Of a stretch of 64,000 bases of DNA, positions 53,721-64,000 are shown one piece after another. How positions within the stretch are numbered: position 1 is the stretch's first letter; each line of letters opens with the position of its first letter. A program made the translations under genes and the position numbers. The stretch is from Nostoc linckia FACHB-104. Its GTDB lineage: Bacteria; Cyanobacteriota; Cyanobacteriia; Cyanobacteriales; Nostocaceae. The notes below the pieces were generated by a model that was given only the letters and a program-made list of their open reading frames with translations, had not been told where the DNA came from and did not search any database. Location: the NCBI RefSeq assembly GCF_014696615.1, contig NZ_JACJQJ010000025.1, forward strand, positions 1 to 64,000, written 5' to 3'.

Positions 53721-54194
53721 TTGGAAACCAAACAAAAATTTTTAAGTTTTAATTTGGGAGCCAAGGATATAGGCGTAATTCAACTACAGCATATCACTGA
53801 AGTTTTACAAATATCATTGGCAGAAATCTGCGGTGTGCCTCAAATGCCTAATTGTGTCTTGGGGATTTACAACTGGCGTGGCGAAATGCTTTGGTTAGTT
53901 GATTTAGAGGAAATGCTAGGGTATTCTTCACTGTTACAAGGCTCCCATTTAGTTGCCAAAATGATGGCAATTGTCATAGAAAATGAGGGTAAATCTTTAG
54001 GTTTATTGGTACGTCAATTGACGGATATTGAGGGGCTAAATACTCAAGAAATGAAAACACACTCTGCTGAACTGTTTTCGCCAGCGATGTCACCATTTTT
54101 ACATGGCTACTTTATTAGCCCTAATGAAGAGATGATGTTTACCTTAGATGCTTTAGCAATTATCCAAGCTCCTATATGGGGTAATCATAATTAG
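53721..54194 (+). CDS. pixI: CheW-like coupling protein
   Basis: A 157-aa CheW domain linking receptor to kinase. It shows [23 protein letters not shown], the core [24 protein letters not shown] and [11 protein letters not shown]. The start appears to be a TTG at 53721 with AAAGGA about nine bases upstream; no ATG lies in a better position. It sits between pixH and pixJ and would bridge PixJ to PixL. Full length for CheW of this class. Confidence 0.92.
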   Translation: METKQKFLSFNLGAKDIGVIQLQHITEVLQISLAEICGVPQMPNCVLGIYNWRGEMLWLVDLEEMLGYSSLLQGSHLVAKMMAIVIENEGKSLGLLVRQLTDIEGLNTQEMKTHSAELFSPAMSPFLHGYFISPNEEMMFTLDALAIIQAPIWGNHN

Positions 54195-54277
54195 AATTTG
54201 GTATTCGGTTACCAGATTTTTATTTTCAATTGAAATCTAGCAAATTATTACTAATTAAACTTAGTGAAGGGTGTAAA

Positions 54278-57200
54278 ATGAAATATTATGGCAGTGCCCA
54301 AACCAATAGTAATGCTGTTACTAAGAAAGAAGCGTTAGAAAATCAAAATGGTAGTCCAGAAATAGCCAGTATTGCTAGCGATGAATTGGATTTATTAAAT
54401 GCAGTATCACAGGAATTTAAGAGTTGGCGACAGCAACTACAAAGTATCTCTAGCCAATTACGTCAAGCGCCAGATTTGGATACCCTACTAAAAGTTACTG
54501 TTACACAAGTTAGGGAAAGAATTGTTAGCGATCGCGCCTTGATTTATCAGTTTACTACCTCTGAGACTGGTACTGTCTTAGAAGAATCGATCAACAGAGG
54601 TTGGACACCAACTCTAGGGGAAAATTTGCCAGGTATCACCTTTGGTTTATATGAGAGCCAAGAGTATTTAGAACCTGTAGTTATTAATGATATTACACAG
54701 ATTCAAGTTACACCCTATCAACAACAACTTTTAGAAAAATTTCAAATTCAAGCTTGTTTAAGCTTACCAATTATAGTTAACGATCGCGTGTGGGGTTTGC
54801 TAGTAGTCAATCATTGTGCTGCTGCTAGACAATGGCAAGAAGTAGAAATTACCTTACTATCTCAAGTTACTACAGAAATTGCCTACAGAATCCAAAGCTT
54901 TACATCCGAAAAACAAACCCAGCAGGAAATTTTAGCACAGAAATCTATCGTTAAAGTTATTGATAGAATTCTCAATTTATCATCTATAGATAAAATATTT
55001 CAGACAACTACTCACGAAATCCGGCAATTCCTCCGCTGCGATCGCGTTGCTGTATATCGCTTTCGTCCCGACTGGAGTGGTGAATTTGTATCTGAATCTG
55101 TAGGGAATGCTTGGGTAAAACTAGTATCTCCAAATATGAACACAATTTGGGAAGATACTTACTTACAAGAAACCCAAGGTGGACGTTATGCCAAAGGCGA
55201 AAGTTTAGCTGTTAGTGATATTTATCAAGCCGATCACTCTCAATGTCATGTTGAGATTTTAGAACAGTTTGAAATGAAAGCCTATATCATAGTTCCAGTT
55301 TTATCGGGACAGAAATTATGGGGTTTATTAGCAGCTTATCAAAATTCTGGGCCGCGTAATTGGCAACCTTGGGAAGTTAATTTTCTCACAGAAATGGGCT
55401 TACAATTTGGTGTGGCGATTTCCCAAGCCGAATATCTCGAACAAGTGCAAGCTAAAAATGAGCAACTGACACAAATAGTTGAACAAGAAAAAACCTTAAC
55501 TAAAATTGCCAACCGCATTCGCCAAACATTTGATACAGAAAGTATCTTTAAAATTACTACTCAAGAAGTTCGCCAATCTCTGCGATGCGATCGCGTTGCG
55601 GTTTATCGCTTCAATGCTAACTGGGGTGGCGAGTTTATTGCAGAATCAGTAGGTCATGGTTGGGTAAAGCTGGTAGGGCCGGATCTAAATACTGTCTGGG
55701 AAGATACCTACTTACAAGAAACTCAAGGTGGTAGATATGCTAAAGGCGAAAATTTGGTAGTCAAGGACATTCGGCAATCGGGATTTTCTGCTTGTCATTT
55801 GGAAATTTTAGAGCAGTTTGAAGTTAAATCCTGCATGATAGTTCCTATTTTCTTAGGAGAAAAATTATGGGGATTATTAGGAGCTTATCAAAACTTAGAA
55901 ACTCGTGATTGGAAAAACTGGGAGGTTAACTTTTTAGCGCAAATTGGGTTGCAATTTAGTTTAGCTAAATCACAAATTGAATATTTCGATCAAGTACGAA
56001 TTAAATCTGAAAAATTAGCTCAGATCGCTGAACAAGAAAAAGCCTTAACAAAACTAGTGGATCGGATTCGCCAATCTTTAGATGTGGAAGAAATCTTCAA
56101 AACATCTACACAAGATATCCGACAATTACTCAAATGCGATCGCGCCTGTATCTATCGGTTTAACCCCGACTGGAGTGGCGAATTTGTTGCTGAGTCAGTC
56201 AGTCATGGTTGGGTAAAATTGGTAGGCCCGGAGAAAAGAACCGTCTGGAAAGATACCCAAGTACAAGAGTGCGCCCAAATTGGTAAATATCAAAAAGGTG
56301 ACTGTTTTGCTACAAATGATATCTACAATGCTGGACATTCTGTTTGCCATATTGAAGCATTAGAGAAATTTGAAGTCAGAGCTTATGTAACTGTACCAAT
56401 ATTCTTTGGCGAAAAACTGTGGGGATTACTAGCAGTTTATCAAAACACTGGGCCTCGTGACTGGGAAGAATCGGAAATGAACTTGCTATCAAGGACTTCC
56501 GATCAGTTAGGCTTAGCATTACAACAAACTGAGTATTTGCAACAAGTACAAGCACAGTCGGCACAATTAGCCGAAGCAGCAGCCAGAGAAAAAGCCGCTA
56601 AAGAGTTATTACAACAGCGTTCTATTCAACTTCTGACAGCACTCAGGCCAGCCCTCAATGGTAACTTAACGGTACGCGCACCTATTACAGAAGATGAGCT
56701 AGGTACAATTGCTGATGCTTACAATAATACCCTGCAAGCACTCCGGCAGATTGTTATTCAGGTACAAGCAGCAGCTCAACAAGTTTCCCAAACTTCCGAT
56801 ACTAGCGAAGCATCATTAGTTGGACTTACGCAATTAGCCAACCAACAATCCCAAGAAATGGCCGCAGCCTTGAATGATATTCAACAAATGGTTGACTCAA
56901 CAAAAGCTGTGGTATCAAATGCTGAATTGGTACAAGTTGCAGTTAAACAAGCTAATCAAACTGTCGAGTCTGGTGATGCGGCGATGAACTTGACTGTACA
57001 AGCTATCCAAGGGATTCGTGAAACTGTTGCCCAAACTAGTAAAAAGATTAAACGCCTCAGCGAATCTTCGCAAAAAATCTCGAAAGTGGTGAACTTAATT
57101 AGTAATTTTGCTACCCAGACAAACGTTCTAGCTTTGAACGCCGCCATTGAAGCCACCCGTGCAGGTGAATATGGCAAAGGTTTTGCAGTGGTAGCTGATG

Positions 57201-57595
57201 AAGTCCGTTCTTTATCTCGCCAGTCAGCCGCAGCCACTATCGAAATTGAAAAGCTAGTGCAAGAAATTCAAGCAGAAACTGGGGAAGTAGCAGTGGCGAT
57301 GGAAACAGGTATTCAACAAGTTGTAGAGGGTACAAATCTTGTCAATGATGCCCGACATAATTTGAACGCTATTGTGAGTGCAACGGCTGAAATTAGCCAA
57401 TTACTCCAACGAATTACCGAAGCCACTCAAAACCAAATGTCTCAATCTGTGACAGTAACTTCAAGTATGAAAGATGTCGCAGAAATTTCCCACAAAACTG
57501 TTGCAGAATCTCATGAGATTGCAGCTGTTTTCCAACAATTATCGGGAATGGCAAAAGAGCTATTAGCAACTGCCAGTAAGTTTAAGGTTAATTAA
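54278..57595 (+). CDS. pixJ: Cyanobacteriochrome chemoreceptor PixJ with four GAF domains
   Basis: About 1105 aa. It has GAF1 (about 55-215), GAF2-GAF4 (about 240-395, 420-580, 605-765), a HAMP-like linker (about 785-830) and an MCP signalling domain with the tip [16 protein letters not shown] (about 945). GAF2, GAF3 and GAF4 each carry the bilin-binding Cys-His (C323, C506, C690) in the HxxCHxEILEQFE context of red/green cyanobacteriochromes; GAF1 lacks it. No DXCF Cys is present. This matches PixJ of Anabaena, a light receptor for phototaxis. I see no membrane helix, so it is probably cytoplasmic. The ATG at 54278 with GAAGG upstream is preferred over a TTG at 54230. Confidence 0.95.
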   Translation: MKYYGSAQTNSNAVTKKEALENQNGSPEIASIASDELDLLNAVSQEFKSWRQQLQSISSQLRQAPDLDTLLKVTVTQVRERIVSDRALIYQFTTSETGTVLEESINRGWTPTLGENLPGITFGLYESQEYLEPVVINDITQIQVTPYQQQLLEKFQIQACLSLPIIVNDRVWGLLVVNHCAAARQWQEVEITLLSQVTTEIAYRIQSFTSEKQTQQEILAQKSIVKVIDRILNLSSIDKIFQTTTHEIRQFLRCDRVAVYRFRPDWSGEFVSESVGNAWVKLVSPNMNTIWEDTYLQETQGGRYAKGESLAVSDIYQADHSQCHVEILEQFEMKAYIIVPVLSGQKLWGLLAAYQNSGPRNWQPWEVNFLTEMGLQFGVAISQAEYLEQVQAKNEQLTQIVEQEKTLTKIANRIRQTFDTESIFKITTQEVRQSLRCDRVAVYRFNANWGGEFIAESVGHGWVKLVGPDLNTVWEDTYLQETQGGRYAKGENLVVKDIRQSGFSACHLEILEQFEVKSCMIVPIFLGEKLWGLLGAYQNLETRDWKNWEVNFLAQIGLQFSLAKSQIEYFDQVRIKSEKLAQIAEQEKALTKLVDRIRQSLDVEEIFKTSTQDIRQLLKCDRACIYRFNPDWSGEFVAESVSHGWVKLVGPEKRTVWKDTQVQECAQIGKYQKGDCFATNDIYNAGHSVCHIEALEKFEVRAYVTVPIFFGEKLWGLLAVYQNTGPRDWEESEMNLLSRTSDQLGLALQQTEYLQQVQAQSAQLAEAAAREKAAKELLQQRSIQLLTALRPALNGNLTVRAPITEDELGTIADAYNNTLQALRQIVIQVQAAAQQVSQTSDTSEASLVGLTQLANQQSQEMAAALNDIQQMVDSTKAVVSNAELVQVAVKQANQTVESGDAAMNLTVQAIQGIRETVAQTSKKIKRLSESSQKISKVVNLISNFATQTNVLALNAAIEATRAGEYGKGFAVVADEVRSLSRQSAAATIEIEKLVQEIQAETGEVAVAMETGIQQVVEGTNLVNDARHNLNAIVSATAEISQLLQRITEATQNQMSQSVTVTSSMKDVAEISHKTVAESHEIAAVFQQLSGMAKELLATASKFKVN

Positions 57596-57596
57596 T

Positions 57597-57634
57597 GGGG
57601 ATTGGGGACTAAGGATTGGGGACTAGGGATTGGG
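57597..57634 (+). repeat. G-rich heptads directly after pixJ stop
   Basis: Five runs of 3-4 G with ATT and ACT(A) spacers start two bases after the stop codon, followed by C-rich words in 57650-57680 that could pair with them. Same class as 4859-4882 and 49744-49790. Confidence 0.7.
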
Positions 57635-57700
57635 TAATGGATACAAATACCAAACCCCATTCCCAAACCCCAAACACCAAATAGTAAATAATTTAAATAT

Positions 57701-60700
57701 ATGACTATAGATAATGATATTCGCGAACAAGGATACATCTATTTTTTGGCTGAAGCTCCTGAATTATTACAAATTATCGAACAAGAAATATATACATTAG
57801 CGGAAGATTTTAGTATAGCTAAAGTCCATGAATTAATGCGGGCAACTCATACAATTAAAGGGGGAGCCGCGAATGTGGGTTTAGAGGGTATTCAAACTAT
57901 CGCCCACTCTTTAGAAGATGTATTTAATGCTTTATATAATCCCAATGTTGTCATTGATTCACAATTACAAACACTAATATTACAAGCTTATGAATGCTTA
58001 AGTTTAGCGCTCACAGCAGAACTGACAGGTTGTGATATCAATAGTGAAGAACTGCTGCAGCGAGCTGCTTCTGTATTTGTACATCTACAAGAAAAACTAG
58101 GTGATGCTTTTGGTGCTGAGGCGCATATTCCTACTTCTGAAGAATTAGGATTTGATATTGTTCAGTCTATCTTTGAGGTGGGAGTAAAACAACGCATAGA
58201 AAGTATTACGGAAGCTTTAAATAGTAATATTGATAGTGCAGAATTTACGAATTTGCTGCGGGAGCAAGCGGAGATATTTATTGGTTTAGCAGAATCTTTA
58301 AATCTACCTGGTTTTGGCGCGATCGCCCAAACAATTCTGGCAGCGCTGACAGCTAATCCCCATCAAGTATATCAAATTGGTGAAGCTGCTCTCGCTAATT
58401 TACAGCAGGCACAAGCAGCAGTATTAGCTGGCGATCGCACTTCTGGCGGAGAACCTAGTTTAGCTTTGCAAAGCTTAGCTAAAGTAGTTACAGATGAGTT
58501 AAATACAATTACAAATATATCTATTCCACACAACGATTTACAAAATCAAATTAAGCAATTATATAAATTTTTAATTATATCTGGTAATCTCAAAAAACAG
58601 CCTCTCACCCCAGCCCAAGCTAAGTTTTATATTCAAGTTGTTCGCTATATTTTTGGCTGGTTTAATCACTATCGAGAAATTCCTCAAGAAGACTTGAGTT
58701 TGTCTTTATTAGTAGGATCTGAAGATGAAGACTTACTTACTTATATTGAACATTGGTTAAGTCAATTTTTAGATTTTATCCAAGAGGCAGAAGATAGCCA
58801 GAGCCTTCGCCTTTATCGCCAAGGAGTAATATTATCTATTATTCTCGCTGTCTTGAGATTTTACTACTCGGAACAATCACTGAATGGTGATAGTTCTATC
58901 ATCCCAACATTACAACAGCAAATTGGTAAATTAGCTCAAGCATATAAAAAATATCCTCCTGTCACAGCCCAAGAAAAAAATTGGATTGATAATCCTAAGC
59001 TACAACAACTATTAGTATTTAAAGAAATATCTTTGCAGCCAGCTATCACAGAAGCTGATAACTTACTAGAAAAAATTTGGGGAGGAGAAGTTAATTTAAA
59101 TTCAACCTATGAAATTGTCGAGACTACAGAAAATCTAGAAACGCCGAAAATTTCGCAAACTCCCCCGGAACAGGTAACAGTTACTTCTATAGCTGTGCAG
59201 GAACCAGCAGTTACAGATATTTCTAGTTCTGCTATTGATATTCATCAAGAAATAGAAGAGAAAATTTCCCATTCTTCTCAGAAGAATTTGCGGCATCATG
59301 CTTTTGTGCGAGTTAATACAGAAGGATTACAACGCCTCAATTACTTGGCTGGAGAATTATTAATTAAGCAAAAACAGCGGATATTACAAGACGAACAAGT
59401 TAAAGAAATTATTGAGCAATTAGTACAGCGGCTTAACAGACAACAAAGTATTTTAAGCCAACTGGGTGATTTACCTTTACAGATGCAGAGTGCTGCCTTA
59501 CAGCATAAAGAAAACTTTACACCTGTAAAATTTGATGCTTTAGAAATGGATGTATATACAGAATTTCAGATGACGTTGCATGAGGCTATAGAAGAAACCT
59601 TGCAACTACAAGAAATTACTGAATCTTTAGATTTATTACTAACGCAAGCTAATCAACTGAGTGAGAAAAAGCAAAGATTAACGCTGAATATTATAGATAA
59701 CTTAGTGGAAGCCAGGATGTCGCCGCTAGGCAATATCATGAATCGATTCCCCCAAATGGTGAAAAAAATGGGGAATGTTTATGCCAAGCTAGTAGATTTT
59801 AAAGTCAGTGGGACTGATGTACTAGTAGATAAAGCGATCGCGGAAAAACTCTACGATCCACTATTACATTTGGTACGTAATGCCTTCGATCACGGTATTG
59901 AAACAACACAAGTTCGCCAATCTCTGGGTAAACCAGAACAAGCTGTAATCGAAATTTCTGCCTATCATCAAGGTAGCCAAACTGTGATTGAAGTTAGGGA
60001 TGATGGTCAAGGTATAAATTTAGAGAGAATTCGCCAAAAAGCTGTTGAACAAAATCTGTTAGCTGATGTTTATAACCCAACTGAATCAGAAATTCTCGAT
60101 TTGATGTTTTCACCTGGATTTTCTACGGCTGAACAGGTGAGTGAAATTTCTGGACGTGGTATGGGTTTAGATATTGTACGTTCACAATTACATGCGCTCA
60201 ATGGCTCAATCTCGGTTAAATCATTTCCTAACCAAGGCACAAAATTTATACTTAAAGTTCCTTTTTCTATGACTACAGATAAATTAATGCTGGTGCAAGC
60301 AGATGGTGTTTTTTACGCCTTGCTGTTAGATAACCTGGAAAAAATCATAATTCCTTCAGAGCAGCAAATCAAAGAATTTGATGACAAAAAAGTACTGTAC
60401 TACAATACAGAGCAAGAGCAGCGCATGGTAAGCCTCAGCCGAATTTCTGATCTCATGTATTATCATGGCGCGCTACTCAATAATGTTAATCTTAACAATA
60501 CCCAAACTCCTTATGACACAGGAATTACCCAGCAACCTGTGTTATTGCTGCGGCGAAATCAAGAAATGTTTGGCTTAGAAGTTGACCAAATTATTGGTGA
60601 ACAAGAGTTAGTAATTAGACCTTTAGGAAATGCGATCGCTCCACCAAAATATATTTATGGTTGTAGTAGTTTAGCTAACGGCACTCTCATCTTAGTAATC

Positions 60701-61306
60701 GATCCCACACTGTTGCTTGAGTCTTATGAAATGCAAGCTACCCTAGAGAGTAGCATCCCATCAACCGCTTATTTAGCAAATAAAGCAGCTTTAAGCTTAT
60801 CAAGTGTAAATTCTAACTCTACACCCCTATTAGCTGCTTCTCCTGTTAGCAACATAACACCAACCCAGGTTAGCCAGGCCACATTAGCTACTCCCAAGTC
60901 ATCGGCTGTGCTTTTAGTGGTAGATGATGCTATTAGCCTCCGGCAAACTATTTCTTTAACATTGCAAAAATCTGGCTATCAAGTATTACAGGCACAAAAT
61001 GGTGTGGAAGCTTTAGAACAATTACAAAGACATCCAGAAATTAAAGTGGTAATTTCTGACTTAGAAATGCCACGTATGAATGGGTTTGAGCTTTTATCTA
61101 ATGTCCGCCAAAGCCCAAATTTAGCAGATTTGCCAATAGTAATTCTGACTTCACGCAGTGCGGAAAAACATCGCCAGCTGGCTCAGGCTTTAGGCGCGAC
61201 AGCTTACTTAACTAAACCCTATTTGGAAGAAAGTCTAATTTCTTTGGTTGAAGATTTAAGTAGCAAAACGCAGGATCAGTCTAATAATTTAATCATGAGT
61301 AAGTAA
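57701..61306 (+). CDS. pixL: CheA-type hybrid histidine kinase
   Basis: A 1201-aa kinase. An HPt domain (about 1-110) has H50 in MRATHTIKGGAANVG as the phosphoacceptor. A long helical region of about 420 residues follows, then the dimerisation and ATPase domains (about 530-850) with HLVRNAFDHGIE, VRDDGQGI and SGRGMGLDIV. A CheW-like domain follows (about 855-1015), and a C-terminal receiver (about 1067-1190) with D1120 in VISDLEMPRMNG and Lys in AYLTKPY. This is the PixL/PilL-like plan with an extra REC. It should take signals from PixJ through PixI and phosphorylate PixG and PixH. The ATG is at 57701. Confidence 0.94.
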   Translation: MTIDNDIREQGYIYFLAEAPELLQIIEQEIYTLAEDFSIAKVHELMRATHTIKGGAANVGLEGIQTIAHSLEDVFNALYNPNVVIDSQLQTLILQAYECLSLALTAELTGCDINSEELLQRAASVFVHLQEKLGDAFGAEAHIPTSEELGFDIVQSIFEVGVKQRIESITEALNSNIDSAEFTNLLREQAEIFIGLAESLNLPGFGAIAQTILAALTANPHQVYQIGEAALANLQQAQAAVLAGDRTSGGEPSLALQSLAKVVTDELNTITNISIPHNDLQNQIKQLYKFLIISGNLKKQPLTPAQAKFYIQVVRYIFGWFNHYREIPQEDLSLSLLVGSEDEDLLTYIEHWLSQFLDFIQEAEDSQSLRLYRQGVILSIILAVLRFYYSEQSLNGDSSIIPTLQQQIGKLAQAYKKYPPVTAQEKNWIDNPKLQQLLVFKEISLQPAITEADNLLEKIWGGEVNLNSTYEIVETTENLETPKISQTPPEQVTVTSIAVQEPAVTDISSSAIDIHQEIEEKISHSSQKNLRHHAFVRVNTEGLQRLNYLAGELLIKQKQRILQDEQVKEIIEQLVQRLNRQQSILSQLGDLPLQMQSAALQHKENFTPVKFDALEMDVYTEFQMTLHEAIEETLQLQEITESLDLLLTQANQLSEKKQRLTLNIIDNLVEARMSPLGNIMNRFPQMVKKMGNVYAKLVDFKVSGTDVLVDKAIAEKLYDPLLHLVRNAFDHGIETTQVRQSLGKPEQAVIEISAYHQGSQTVIEVRDDGQGINLERIRQKAVEQNLLADVYNPTESEILDLMFSPGFSTAEQVSEISGRGMGLDIVRSQLHALNGSISVKSFPNQGTKFILKVPFSMTTDKLMLVQADGVFYALLLDNLEKIIIPSEQQIKEFDDKKVLYYNTEQEQRMVSLSRISDLMYYHGALLNNVNLNNTQTPYDTGITQQPVLLLRRNQEMFGLEVDQIIGEQELVIRPLGNAIAPPKYIYGCSSLANGTLILVIDPTLLLESYEMQATLESSIPSTAYLANKAALSLSSVNSNSTPLLAASPVSNITPTQVSQATLATPKSSAVLLVVDDAISLRQTISLTLQKSGYQVLQAQNGVEALEQLQRHPEIKVVISDLEMPRMNGFELLSNVRQSPNLADLPIVILTSRSAEKHRQLAQALGATAYLTKPYLEESLISLVEDLSSKTQDQSNNLIMSK

Positions 61307-61383
61307 TGGGTAATATGTAGTTCTAATTTGGAACTTAAATTCTTAATTGTACAGTTATAAGCAATACCTGTAGTATATTGATT

Positions 61384-61419
61384 ATGAGTAGGGACGTGCT
61401 GGTGTGCGTCCCTACTCAT
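61384..61419 (+). terminator. Strong intrinsic terminator after pixL
   Basis: Perfect 13-bp arms ATGAGTAGGGACG and CGTCCCTACTCAT around a 10-base loop, followed by GTATTTTTCG. It lies 77 bases past the pixL stop, so it probably ends the pix transcript. A 74-codon frame across this region is not supported. The rest of the spacer 61307-61771 is AT-rich and carries the next promoter. Confidence 0.7.
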
Positions 61420-61771
61420 GTATTTTTCGCCTTATCTTTTCAAGCTAGTATAAATACTAGGAGCGTGAAATCATTTGTGGAAAACAAAGTACATTTTGCC
61501 TGTCCTAGTTCTCTCCCTAATCGAGTAATTTTACAAGTACTCAACCGAAGGCTAGATGGTAATTTGAGTTTTCACAGAGCTATTGTAGTGAGAAGTCAAT
61601 AACTGTGAAGTAACAAAACCTATGGAGCTTTTTGATAGATGATTAATCATATAACTCATTAGTTTCTCTGTGAGGATGGTATTGATTGATGAGAGCAACC
61701 GTGGGTATGTCAGGAACATCTGGTTAGTTATTGACGCTGCGCTGTACTAGTATTTTTCAGGAGGAAGACAA

Positions 61772-64000
61772 GTGGTGTCCCAGGTGCCAGAGAGAGTTAA
61801 TGGAGATTTTCCACAGCAACCTGTAATTTATGCCAGTTCAGAAGCAGGAATGGTCTGTCAACTGGCTGATGGTACGATTCAAGCTTGTAATGCTGCTGCT
61901 GAAAAAATTTTAGGATTTACTTTACAGCAGATACAAGGTTGCACCTCTTTTGATCGCCTCTGGCAAACTATTCACGAAGATGGATCGCCATTTGACGGCG
62001 AAACTCATCCAGCAAAAGTGGCATTGCAAACGGCTCAACCAGTTTTTGGCGTTGTGATGGGTATTTATCACCCCAGCGGTGAGCTAATTTGGATTAGAAT
62101 TGATGCCCAGCCTTTGTTTCAGGTAAATAATCCCCATCCTTGGGCTGTAGTCACTACCTTTTATAACATTACCTCTGGGAAGCGATCGCAAAATCAACCA
62201 GCTGCTGTATTAGCAATACCAGCACAACAGACGCAACATACTATTTTGATCGTGGAAGATTGCGCGGAAGATAGAGTAATTTATCAGCGTTATCTTCAGC
62301 GAGACTCAAAGCAAAATTACAGAATTTTAGAAGCAGAAACTGGAGAAGAAGCTTTAGAAGTTTGTCAACGTTACCAGCCTGATGTGGTGTTGTTGGACTA
62401 CCGACTACCAGATTTTGAAGGCGTGGAATTTTTAGAAACGCTGAAAAATCAAAGCAATGGCAACTCACCACCAGTAATTGTGGTGACTGGACAAGGTAAC
62501 GAAGCGATCGCCGTGCAAATTCTCAAAGCTGGGGCTGAAGATTATCTGATTAAAGGTCGCATCACAGCAGATGATTTACAATTTACCGTAGGCTGCGCCA
62601 TTAATAAAGCTCAGTTACGCATCAGACTACAACAAAGTGAAGTCAGACTGCATTTAGCTTTAGAAGCATCTCGTCAGGGGATTTGGGAATGGAATATTCA
62701 GACTGGTAAAGTTTTCTGGTCTGAGCATTTAGAGCGTTTATATGGTTTAGCTCCTGGAAGTTTTGAGGGAACATATAATGCTTGGGAAAGCCGCATCCAT
62801 CCCGACGATCACACAGCAGTAGTTCAAATTCTCAACAGTTCATTGGCAACAGGTAACGACTACCAAGTAGAATACCGCATCCTACTTCCCGATGGGGGTG
62901 TGCGTTGGTTAGGTTGTTGGGGTCGAGTCTTTTATCAAGAAGCTGGTCAACCCGTACAGATAGCGGGAACGGCACAAGATATTAGCGATCGCAAACAGGT
63001 AGAGACGGAACGTCAGCAGCAATTTGAGCGAGAACGCTTAGTTGCCCAAATTACTCAGCAAATTCATCAATCCCTGAATTTGAATGATATTCTGCACACC
63101 ACAGCGCATCTTGCCAGGCAAGTACTAGACTGCGATCGCGTGCTGATTTTTCGCATGAATGCAAATTCATCAGGAACCGTGGTCTCAGAATCAGTTGCAT
63201 CTGGGTGGACAGCAATTTTAGCATCAACTATTACCGATCCCTGCTTTGGTCGCAGCTATATTCATCTATACCAGCAAGGGCGAGTGCTGGCGATCGCAGA
63301 TATTTACACCGCTGGTTTTAATGAGTGCCATATTAAGCTACTGGGTCATTTTCAAGTCCGAGCAAATTTGGTGGTGCCGATTTTGCAAGGTGAGCATTTA
63401 TGGGGATTGTTAATTGCTCATCACTGTGCTGCACCTCGCTCTTGGCAAGCATCCGAGATAGAATTACTTCAGCAATTAGCTAGGCAAGTGGCGATCGCTA
63501 TTCAGCAAGCTGTGTTGTATCAACAAGCACAGACAGAACTCACTGACCGCAGACGGGCAGAATTGGCGTTGCGGCAAAGCGAAGAACGCTATCGGTATTT
63601 GGCAGAATTAATCCCGCAATTGGTGTGGACAGCCAACTCCGAGGGAGCCCTACTCGATGTTAATCAACGCTGGTCAGATTTTACAGGTTTCACACTGGCA
63701 CAAGCAAAAATTCACGGCTGGCCAGGCATTGCCCATCCTGACGATGTCCCGATGATGAGTGAGCAATGGGCATTGGCGCAACAAGATGGTAGTCGTTATC
63801 AAGCCGAAGGTAGGATTCGCCGGGCCGATGGCGTATATCGCTGGCATTTACATCAAGCTGTACCCTTAAAAAATGAACGGGGTCAAGTGATTAAATGGTT
63901 TGGAACGGCGACGGATATTGACGATCAAAAACAACTGGAACAAGAACGCGCCAAAGCACTGGCCCATGAAAAATTAGCCAGGGAAGAAGCCGAACGCGCC
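61772..64000 (+). CDS. PAS-REC-PAS-GAF(DXCF cyanobacteriochrome)-PAS sensor, incomplete at window end
   Basis: An open frame of 743 codons that is still open at the window edge. The start is a GTG at 61772 with AGGAGG about eight bases upstream. Domains: PAS (about 20-130); receiver (about 155-275) with D209 in VLLDYRLP; PAS with PAC (about 290-410); GAF (about 425-585); PAS (about 605-720) and a coiled linker. The GAF is a cyanobacteriochrome of DXCF type: DPCF with C491, and the bilin-binding C519-H520 in NECHIKLLGHFQ. Such domains usually sense blue/green or teal light. The missing C-terminus probably holds a kinase or cyclase. Because the stop lies outside the window, it is easily missed. 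Confidence 0.9.
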   Translation, partial: MVSQVPERVNGDFPQQPVIYASSEAGMVCQLADGTIQACNAAAEKILGFTLQQIQGCTSFDRLWQTIHEDGSPFDGETHPAKVALQTAQPVFGVVMGIYHPSGELIWIRIDAQPLFQVNNPHPWAVVTTFYNITSGKRSQNQPAAVLAIPAQQTQHTILIVEDCAEDRVIYQRYLQRDSKQNYRILEAETGEEALEVCQRYQPDVVLLDYRLPDFEGVEFLETLKNQSNGNSPPVIVVTGQGNEAIAVQILKAGAEDYLIKGRITADDLQFTVGCAINKAQLRIRLQQSEVRLHLALEASRQGIWEWNIQTGKVFWSEHLERLYGLAPGSFEGTYNAWESRIHPDDHTAVVQILNSSLATGNDYQVEYRILLPDGGVRWLGCWGRVFYQEAGQPVQIAGTAQDISDRKQVETERQQQFERERLVAQITQQIHQSLNLNDILHTTAHLARQVLDCDRVLIFRMNANSSGTVVSESVASGWTAILASTITDPCFGRSYIHLYQQGRVLAIADIYTAGFNECHIKLLGHFQVRANLVVPILQGEHLWGLLIAHHCAAPRSWQASEIELLQQLARQVAIAIQQAVLYQQAQTELTDRRRAELALRQSEERYRYLAELIPQLVWTANSEGALLDVNQRWSDFTGFTLAQAKIHGWPGIAHPDDVPMMSEQWALAQQDGSRYQAEGRIRRADGVYRWHLHQAVPLKNERGQVIKWFGTATDIDDQKQLEQERAKALAHEKLAREEAERA

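Noticed and set aside
61378-61602. 74-codon open frame after pixL
   Set aside because: Its first part is the terminator hairpin and there is no ribosome site.
1-64000. tRNA or rRNA genes
   Set aside because: I looked for T-loop and cloverleaf patterns by eye in the spacers and found none convincing; a covariance search would be needed to be sure.

Overview
This window looks like chromosomal DNA from a filamentous, probably heterocyst-forming (Nostocales) cyanobacterium. The evidence is the very frequent HIP1 octamer GCGATCGC, a dnaE gene carrying the C-terminal half of the cyanobacterial split intein, a Ycf51 protein, PxcA, a TamB homologue, a treZ-treY-treH cluster, a PEP-CTERM protein with an exosortase, and a phototaxis operon of the pix/ptx type. 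Short heptanucleotide repeats and palindromic interspersed repeats fill many spacers. I see no tRNA or rRNA gene, no CRISPR array and no intact insertion sequence.

Layout. 0-5 kb: two small genes (one with a PD-(D/E)XK nuclease pattern), dnaE C-terminal half with intein, and gatA. 5-12 kb: a membrane-anchored hydrolase, a RodZ-like HTH protein, a PEP-CTERM protein, and a translationally coupled dehydrogenase-aminotransferase pair. 12-18 kb: a 1.4 kb spacer with two tandem miniature transposons, a histidine kinase/response regulator pair, Ycf51, a fasciclin protein and a ketopantoate-reductase-like protein. 18-25 kb: treZ-treY-treH, which make trehalose from the reducing ends of glucan chains (TreY, TreZ) and hydrolyse it (TreH). 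25-35 kb: an Rpn-like nuclease, an SDR, an NB-ARC STAND protein without a sensor domain, an orphan PIN protein, MltA and a HEAT-NACHT STAND protein. 35-43 kb: PxcA, an AddB-like P-loop protein, an exosortase with a secreted partner, a histamine-N-methyltransferase-like enzyme and an SMR transporter. 43-51 kb: tamB, a DUF3110 gene and murQ. 51-64 kb: pixG-pixH-pixI-pixJ-pixL, then the start of a PAS-REC-PAS-GAF-PAS sensor protein that runs off the window.

How it fits together. The right end is a light-sensing module. PixJ has four GAF domains, three of which carry the Cys-His motif of bilin-binding cyanobacteriochromes. It would signal through PixI (CheW) to PixL (CheA-REC) and on to PixG and PixH. 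The next gene encodes another cyanobacteriochrome GAF, this one of DXCF type, so two different light-sensor classes lie side by side. The exosortase at about 40 kb could process the PEP-CTERM protein at 8.2 kb.

The most striking non-coding signal is a 111-126 bp miniature element, CAATACT...GTATTG. It occurs in three full copies, each flanked by an exact 10-bp target-site duplication, plus one relic. Its ends resemble those I recall for IS4. A second one is a structured, RNA-like element at 32.24-32.35 kb.
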